In this document: piece by piece, positions 33,306 to 38,168 of the stretch | Numbering within the stretch: the stretch's first letter is position 1 | How the letters are laid out: each line of letters begins with the position of its first letter | Source: JAABPW01 sp037132275 | Lineage (GTDB): Bacteria > Verrucomicrobiota > Kiritimatiellia > CAIKKV01 > CAITUY01 | Reading direction: 5' to 3' | Length of the DNA: 38,168 nucleotides | Assembly (NCBI GenBank): GCA_037132275.1 | Contig: JBAXPK010000027.1 | Location: 1 to 38,168, forward strand | Program-made: the position numbers and the translations under genes | Notes under the pieces: model-generated | Told to the model about the DNA's origin: nothing | What the model saw: only the letters and a program-made list of their open reading frames with translations | Database searches by the model: none

Positions 33306-34661
33306 ATGGGAAAGCAGAAATCGCATGAGTTAATTCGCATTAAGCGACACCATTCGTTGATGATTATCGCGGGGATGTTGGTTGTTTCGATTGCCGTTCT
33401 GGCGGCGCTGAATCTCTGGTTTTTGAGAAAAATGCACAGCCGGAGTCTGCATGATACGGCGGCACGGTCAGTCTTGGGCCTAGGCTCCGAACTGGCCCAT
33501 AATCTGGCAAACCATCCGGTGATTCAGTCTGAACGCAACGATCCGCGCCGGTGGGCTGACTTTGCACGGTGGGTACGTGCCCTGAAAGGGATCGAGCCTT
33601 CACTCCAGTATGTTACCGTCAATGAGGGGGATGTAACCTATTTCCATGAAGATACCTCCCGTACGAATGATGACGCGGTCGCCCTCGGTTTGTCAGGTGG
33701 ACGTGAAGTCCGGGTGGGGCATAAACTGCTGGCAACCGAAGCGGGCGTGGTGCCTGTCCTAACTTTTTCCGCAAAAACCCCGGACGTGGGGGGCGGGCGC
33801 CGGGTCGTTCAGATCGCTATGCGAAAAGATGCCGTCTTGCAGCGTGAAGAGCAGGCCTCTCGTATGCTGGAGATTATGTTCAGGCTGTCGATTATCACCT
33901 TAAGCGTGGCACTGGGGTTGGCGGTGATCTTGGCCGTGTGGTTGGTTCGTCATGAACTGGAGCGGCAGCGCCGCCGTCGTGACGAGGAGCATCTGGCCTT
34001 CGCCGGACTGTTGGCAGACGGAATTATTCATGATGTGCGTAATCCTATGAGTTCATTGCGGCTGGATGTTCAGATGCTGGAAAAGGAAGCCGGGAAAGTC
34101 GAGGGGTGCCGGGCTGAACGCATTGCGGAATTGGCCGTTCGGGCGCGAACCACCATGGACCGGATGGATCTCGTCATGCGGGAGTTCCTTTTTGTGTCGA
34201 AGCCGGATTCCCGTGAGCCGGAGTTATTTGAAATCAATGCCTGTGTCAGGGATTGCCTTGACCTTTTGGGGCCACGGTTTGAGCGGGCGGGCGTTTCCCT
34301 CTGCGCAAGCCTGTGCGCTGCCCCCCTGAACATGGTCGGTACAAGTGTGGGGTTGAAACGGGCGATTATCAATGTGCTGACCAATGCCAAGCAGGTTTCA
34401 TCCTCCGGCCAGCGTGTAATGATCAGTCTCCAGCGGGTCGGCAATGACGCGATTCTTAAGGTGGAGGATGAAGGGCCCGGCATTGCGAAAGCCGATTTGA
34501 GTAGCATTTTTGATATGTTTGTTTCGGGCCGACCGGATGGGATCGGGCTGGGTCTTTATCTGGCCAAGGCCGCTGTGGAGAACAATGGGGGGACGATCAG
34601 CGTGGAGAATTGCACTCAGGGAGGCGCATGCTTTACGATTTTGCTTCCCCTGAGGAGTTGA
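33306..34661 (+). CDS. Sensor histidine kinase, NtrB/AtoS-like
   Basis: A 451-residue membrane kinase. Helices at about 18-40 and 190-214 flank a periplasmic sensor of 150 residues with no family I recognise. The H-box is ADGIIHDVRNPMSSLRLD, the N-box NVLTNAKQ, then VEDEGPGI and DGIGLGLYLAKA, all in good order. There is no receiver. The gene follows the hybrid kinase by 29 bases and precedes the NtrC-type regulator by 36 bases, so it is most likely the cognate kinase of that regulator. Confidence 0.92.
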   Translation: MGKQKSHELIRIKRHHSLMIIAGMLVVSIAVLAALNLWFLRKMHSRSLHDTAARSVLGLGSELAHNLANHPVIQSERNDPRRWADFARWVRALKGIEPSLQYVTVNEGDVTYFHEDTSRTNDDAVALGLSGGREVRVGHKLLATEAGVVPVLTFSAKTPDVGGGRRVVQIAMRKDAVLQREEQASRMLEIMFRLSIITLSVALGLAVILAVWLVRHELERQRRRRDEEHLAFAGLLADGIIHDVRNPMSSLRLDVQMLEKEAGKVEGCRAERIAELAVRARTTMDRMDLVMREFLFVSKPDSREPELFEINACVRDCLDLLGPRFERAGVSLCASLCAAPLNMVGTSVGLKRAIINVLTNAKQVSSSGQRVMISLQRVGNDAILKVEDEGPGIAKADLSSIFDMFVSGRPDGIGLGLYLAKAAVENNGGTISVENCTQGGACFTILLPLRS

Positions 34662-34697
34662 TTTTGAGGATCATGCTTCGGAGACATTTCATTCGAC

Positions 34698-36059
34698 ATG
34701 AATAACACCGCTAAAATATTGGTGATAGAAGATGATCCGGATGGGCTTCGCTCGGTGGAGGATGCCATTCGGGATGCCGGTTATCAGGTGATCAGCGCCA
34801 CCACTGGTCGGGGTGGGTGTGATGCGTTTCTCCGTGACGTTCCTGATGTGGTTCTGTCCGATCTTTTTTTGCCCGATATTGATGGTTTGGCTGTTCTAGA
34901 GAACTGCAAGCGAAATAAGTCTGACATTCCGGTGTTAATTATGACGGCTTATGGATCCGTCGACACCGCCGTCCGAGCCTTGAAGCAGGGGGCTTATGAT
35001 TATCTGGTGAAGCCTCTTGATTTGGATGATCTTCAATCCAAGGTGGCTCGTGCCTTGGAGGCCAGTCGACTTCGGGTGCAGGTTACCCAGCTTCGTCATG
35101 AGGTTCATGGCCGCTACTCAGCCAAAACGATGGTGGCCGGAGCGCCCGTGATGCAGGAACTCTTGCGCCAGATCGCCGCCGTCGCCGGAACCCATGCGAC
35201 GGTGCTGGTGATGGGGGAGAGTGGCACCGGCAAGGAACTGGTTGCACGGGCACTCCACGCTGACGGGAAACGCGCCGACGGCCCCTTTGTGGCGGTGAAT
35301 TGCGGGGCGTTCGCAGAAACGCTTCTGGAATCGGAACTCTTCGGCCATGAGAAGGGGGCTTTTACAGGCGCGGTATCCCGCCATGAAGGTGCCTTTGAGC
35401 GTGCCAGCGGTGGTACGTTATTCCTGGATGAAATCGGAATTGCCCCGAAATCGGTTCAAGCCCGGCTGCTCCGCGTTTTAGAGGAGCGGGAAGTTCTTCG
35501 CGTAGGCGGGCGTGAGCCCTTCAAAGTGGACGTGCGTGTCGTGGCAGCCTCCAATCGTGACCTTAATGAACTGGTCGAGGCGGGGGAGTTCCGGCATGAC
35601 CTCCTTTACAGATTACAGGTGGTGACCCTCCGGTTGCCCGCTTTGCGGGAGCGGCGTGAAGATATCCCGGCGATGGCGGACCGTTTTGTGGTGCAGGCCT
35701 GTGCGGAGCATGGCCGTCATATCGAGGTTGTGTCCCCGGAGGGATACGCCAAGCTGGTGGCCTATCCTTGGCCCGGAAACGTTCGTGAGTTGAAGAATGT
35801 GATGGAATCCGCCGTGATCCTGGCAACGGGCCCGATTATCCAACCTGATGATCTCAAGCTAGGCCGAAGCGACCCTGGCCCGTCTGTCCGGCAGTCGCTT
35901 GTCTTTCCTGAAGGGATGACATTGGCTGACCTGGAAAAGGAAGCGCTTATGCAGGCATTGCGGCGCCATGAAGGCAACCGGCAACTGACGGCCGACGAGT
36001 TGGGCATTTCGGCCCGGACGATTCAACGGAAGATTCGTGAATACAATTTGCCCCTCTAA
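34698..36059 (+). CDS. NtrC-family sigma-54 response regulator
   Basis: A 453-residue regulator. Receiver with D55 (LSDLFLPD) and KPLD. AAA+ domain (about 145-380) with Walker A GESGTGKE, the sigma-54 contact loop GAFTGA in ELFGHEKGAFTGA, Walker B LFLDEIG, and an arginine-rich sensor region LPALRERREDIP. The C-terminal Fis-type helix-turn-helix ends QLTADELGISARTIQRKIREY. It should activate sigma-54 promoters when phosphorylated. The permease gene starts six bases after the stop, so it may be its own operon's target regulator. No -24/-12 promoter could be found by eye in the window. Confidence 0.95.
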   Translation: MNNTAKILVIEDDPDGLRSVEDAIRDAGYQVISATTGRGGCDAFLRDVPDVVLSDLFLPDIDGLAVLENCKRNKSDIPVLIMTAYGSVDTAVRALKQGAYDYLVKPLDLDDLQSKVARALEASRLRVQVTQLRHEVHGRYSAKTMVAGAPVMQELLRQIAAVAGTHATVLVMGESGTGKELVARALHADGKRADGPFVAVNCGAFAETLLESELFGHEKGAFTGAVSRHEGAFERASGGTLFLDEIGIAPKSVQARLLRVLEEREVLRVGGREPFKVDVRVVAASNRDLNELVEAGEFRHDLLYRLQVVTLRLPALRERREDIPAMADRFVVQACAEHGRHIEVVSPEGYAKLVAYPWPGNVRELKNVMESAVILATGPIIQPDDLKLGRSDPGPSVRQSLVFPEGMTLADLEKEALMQALRRHEGNRQLTADELGISARTIQRKIREYNLPL

Positions 36060-36065
36060 CTTCGC

Positions 36066-37346
36066 ATGACCCGCTTCATCATACGCCGCGTGCTCTATAT
36101 GATTCCCCTGGTGCTTGGGGTGATCCTGACTACCTTCCTATTGTTCAATGTGGTGGGAGGGAGCCCGGCCTCCATGGCGCTTGGCAAAAATGTGTCACCC
36201 CGGGCCTTGGAGGAGTTCGATGAGCAGCGTGGATATAACAAGCCGGTTTTATGGGGATGGTGGACCACCACCCGCGCCTATCCCGGAAGTGACTTCACAT
36301 CCCCATTGCGGATCATGGCGGGGACGAATTATCCGGTTCAGCTTTTTTTCCCATTACGTAAAGATACAACGTACCGCCTTCGTGTGAACGTCAGGGCGGA
36401 TGACGGCGCCTCGGTCAGTTTCAAGGGGGACGGGGTGACGGCGGTATCGGACTCCGGTCTGGCCGCTGCCTCCCGTTGGCGCTGGCGTGAATTTGTTTTC
36501 AAAACGGGCTCAAACTCCATGGCGGTTACCGCTGTGACACTGGCCACTGACAGGGGGGCGATCGATCTCAGGGCTGTGCGGATTGATCGCCGTATGCCGC
36601 AGTGGTATGACTCCCAACTTCTACATTACTTCACTCTGCTGGCGCGCTGTGACCTGGGAACCTCGCTATCGACCAATGAAAAGGTGACCGCGATGTTGAA
36701 ACGCGGGGTGCTGCCATCGCTAGCCCTGACGGTGCCGATTTTTTTTGGCGGGTTGGTGCTTTCGATCGGGTTGGCGCTCGTTTGCGCGTATTGGCGCAAT
36801 CGTTGGCCGGATCGCGTCTTTGTCTTTGTGGCCGTTGCGTTGATGAGCGTGAATTATTTAGTATGGATTATTTTCGGGCAGTTTTTCATGGCCTACAAAT
36901 GGCACTGGTTCCCAATCTGGGGGTTTGAATCCTGGCGCTACCTGCTGTTGCCGGTGCTCATCGGTATTATCAGCGGGCTTGGCGGCAATCTCCGGTTTTA
37001 CCGGACGGTTATTCTGGATGAACTCTACAAGGATTATGTACGCACCGCGTTTGCCAAAGGATTGAGCCCGGCCGGGGTGCTCTTCAAGCATGTGTTACCC
37101 AATGCTATGATCCCGATTGTGACCAATACGGTGATTGCCATACCGTTCCTCTACACCGGCAGCCTGTTGTTGGAGAGTTTTTTCGGCATCCCAGGCTTGG
37201 GCGGACTCAGCGTGAATGCGATCAACTCCTCGGATGTGGACGTTGTTCGCGGCGTGGTGTTGGTGGGCGCAATTTTGTATATGGTGGCCAGTTTGCTGAC
37301 TGATCTGTGTTATGCGCTGGTGGATCCGAGGGTGAAACTGAAATAA
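36066..37346 (+). CDS. ABC permease, YejB/DppB type, with inserted beta domain
   Basis: A 426-residue permease of the oligopeptide/microcin C class. The first helix (about 8-30) begins FIIRRVLYMIPLVLGVI. The large periplasmic loop is longer than usual: about residues 75-175 form a beta-rich insert (KDTTYRLRVNVRADDGASVSF, WRWREFVFKTGSNSMAV) that reads like a jelly-roll, carbohydrate-binding-like fold. Then come five helices and the EAA loop DYVRTAFAKGLSPAGVLFKHVLPNAM, ending LLLESFFGIPGLGGL and LVDPRVKLK. The ordinary family member is about 310-360 residues. It follows the NtrC-type gene by six bases and precedes the second permease by one base. The substrate is unknown. Confidence 0.9.
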   Translation: MTRFIIRRVLYMIPLVLGVILTTFLLFNVVGGSPASMALGKNVSPRALEEFDEQRGYNKPVLWGWWTTTRAYPGSDFTSPLRIMAGTNYPVQLFFPLRKDTTYRLRVNVRADDGASVSFKGDGVTAVSDSGLAAASRWRWREFVFKTGSNSMAVTAVTLATDRGAIDLRAVRIDRRMPQWYDSQLLHYFTLLARCDLGTSLSTNEKVTAMLKRGVLPSLALTVPIFFGGLVLSIGLALVCAYWRNRWPDRVFVFVAVALMSVNYLVWIIFGQFFMAYKWHWFPIWGFESWRYLLLPVLIGIISGLGGNLRFYRTVILDELYKDYVRTAFAKGLSPAGVLFKHVLPNAMIPIVTNTVIAIPFLYTGSLLLESFFGIPGLGGLSVNAINSSDVDVVRGVVLVGAILYMVASLLTDLCYALVDPRVKLK

Positions 37347-37347
37347 G

Positions 37348-38168
37348 ATGGACGAAAACGGTCAATCCTTATGGCATGAGGCATGGCGGAATCTGGTGCA
37401 CCGCCGGATAATCCGGGGATGTCTCTGGATTATCGCCTGTTTTTCCCTTGTCGCACTTTATGGGGAGATCGTCTACCGTTATTACCAGTTTTCCGATCGC
37501 ACGCCGTCTTATCTGCAGGTCAATTTGAACGAACGCTATCTGCCGCCAGCCCTGTTACGTCACCCCTTTGCGGATGCGAAGCCGGAAGCGGGCGAGAGCG
37601 CGGTCAGCCGGGTGTGGCGCGGGGTGAAGGCGCTGGCCTACCGGCCATTGGGCACTGATAACTTGGGGAGGGATGTCTTGCAGCGAACGATTCAAGGAGC
37701 CCGGATTGCCTTCCTAGTGGGAGTGGTGACGTCCTTGATTGCCATTCCCATCGGAGTTCTGCTCGGGTGCATCAGTGGTTATTTCGGAAAATGGATTGAT
37801 GACATGATTGTTTGGGTGTACTCCACGGTTGAAAGCATTCCGGGGCTACTATTCATTCTTGCCATTTCCATGGTGGCGGGAAAAGGCATCATGGGCGTTT
37901 ATCTAGGTATCGGCCTGACCACGTGGGTGGGATTATGCCGCCTTTTACGGGCTGAGGTTATGAAGCATCGCGACAGGGCGTATGTCATGGCCGCGCGTTC
38001 GCTGGGGTACAATCCCTGGCGCATCATCTTCCGGCATATCCTGCCCAATGTCTTTCACATCGTCATCATCACATTTTCCCTTCGTTTTCCCGCGGCCATC
38101 GGAACCGAGGTTTTTATGAGTTTTCTGGGAATTGGAGTGCAAGGGGAGCCATCTTGGGGTATCATGAT
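37348..38168 (+). CDS. ABC permease, YejE/DppC type, 3' end cut by the window
   Basis: An open frame of 273 codons from ATG 37348 to the window end with no stop. The N-terminus has one helix (about 22-42), a loop with RYLPPALLRHPF, then the DppC signature RPLGTDNLGRDVLQRTIQGARIAF, membrane helices, the EAA loop VMKHRDRAYVMAARSLG followed by PWRIIFRHILPN, and SFLGIGVQGEPSWG close to the edge. The start is one base after the previous stop, so the two permeases are coupled. They would form the heterodimeric channel of a peptide-type importer. ATPase and binding-protein genes may follow beyond the window. Confidence 0.93.
   Translation, partial: MDENGQSLWHEAWRNLVHRRIIRGCLWIIACFSLVALYGEIVYRYYQFSDRTPSYLQVNLNERYLPPALLRHPFADAKPEAGESAVSRVWRGVKALAYRPLGTDNLGRDVLQRTIQGARIAFLVGVVTSLIAIPIGVLLGCISGYFGKWIDDMIVWVYSTVESIPGLLFILAISMVAGKGIMGVYLGIGLTTWVGLCRLLRAEVMKHRDRAYVMAARSLGYNPWRIIFRHILPNVFHIVIITFSLRFPAAIGTEVFMSFLGIGVQGEPSWGIM

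Noticed and set aside
1..38168. CRISPR arrays, insertion sequences, prophage or toxin-antitoxin genes
   Set aside because: No regularly spaced repeats, transposase motifs, phage genes or paired small ORFs were seen on either strand.

Overview
The window looks like a chromosomal segment of a Gram-negative bacterium, most likely from the PVC superphylum (Verrucomicrobiota, Kiritimatiellota or Lentisphaerota). This rests on an oversized GreA of the chlamydial type, a DksA-like protein with a histone-H1-like lysine-rich tail, and an outer-membrane style gene set (LspA, RseP, UppS, CdsA). No database was searched, so the phylum is an inference. GC content looks moderate and even by eye.

Layout. 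1-551: 3' end of a 3-methyladenine DNA glycosylase gene, tRNA-Arg(CCU), and a strong palindrome. 552-3456: divergent GlgE-like GH13 enzyme and a ferritin-VIT1 iron exporter. 3532-8842: housekeeping run of extended GreA, DksA-like regulator, LspA, MiaA and RadC. 8848-11318: divergent tRNA-dihydrouridine synthase and a ferric-reductase-like flavocytochrome. 11478-20349: a nine-kilobase co-directional block: NahK-like sugar kinase, UDP-sugar epimerase, nickel-pincer LarA homologue, fructuronate reductase (UxuB, SDR type), 6-phosphogluconate dehydrogenase, an orphan YejB-like permease, a TatD-like hydrolase and DNA polymerase IV. 20356-27024: a compact minus-strand operon read purA-uppS-cdsA-dxr-rseP-ispG. 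27203-28533: a small membrane protein, then a scar where two 5'-truncated genes (cydB and a HAMP-like signalling gene) meet head to head. 28584-36059: signalling block of an HD-GYP response regulator, a CHASE/PAS/GAF hybrid kinase and an NtrB/NtrC-like pair. 36066-38168: two peptide-type ABC permeases, the first with a beta-rich domain inserted in its periplasmic loop, the second cut by the window edge.

How the genes may work together. The most interesting hypothesis is in the 11.5-20.3 kb block. D-mannonate (product of UxuB) and D-gluconate are C2 epimers, and LarA homologues are 2-hydroxyacid C2 racemases/epimerases. UxuB, LarA homologue and Gnd stand side by side, so they could form a route fructuronate -> mannonate -> gluconate -> (a kinase) -> 6-phosphogluconate -> ribulose-5-phosphate that bypasses mannonate dehydratase and KDG. 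The neighbouring N-acetylhexosamine-type kinase and 4-epimerase would fit the other half of a uronate/amino-sugar polymer. This is inference: no gluconate kinase and no LarB/C/E cofactor genes are in the window.
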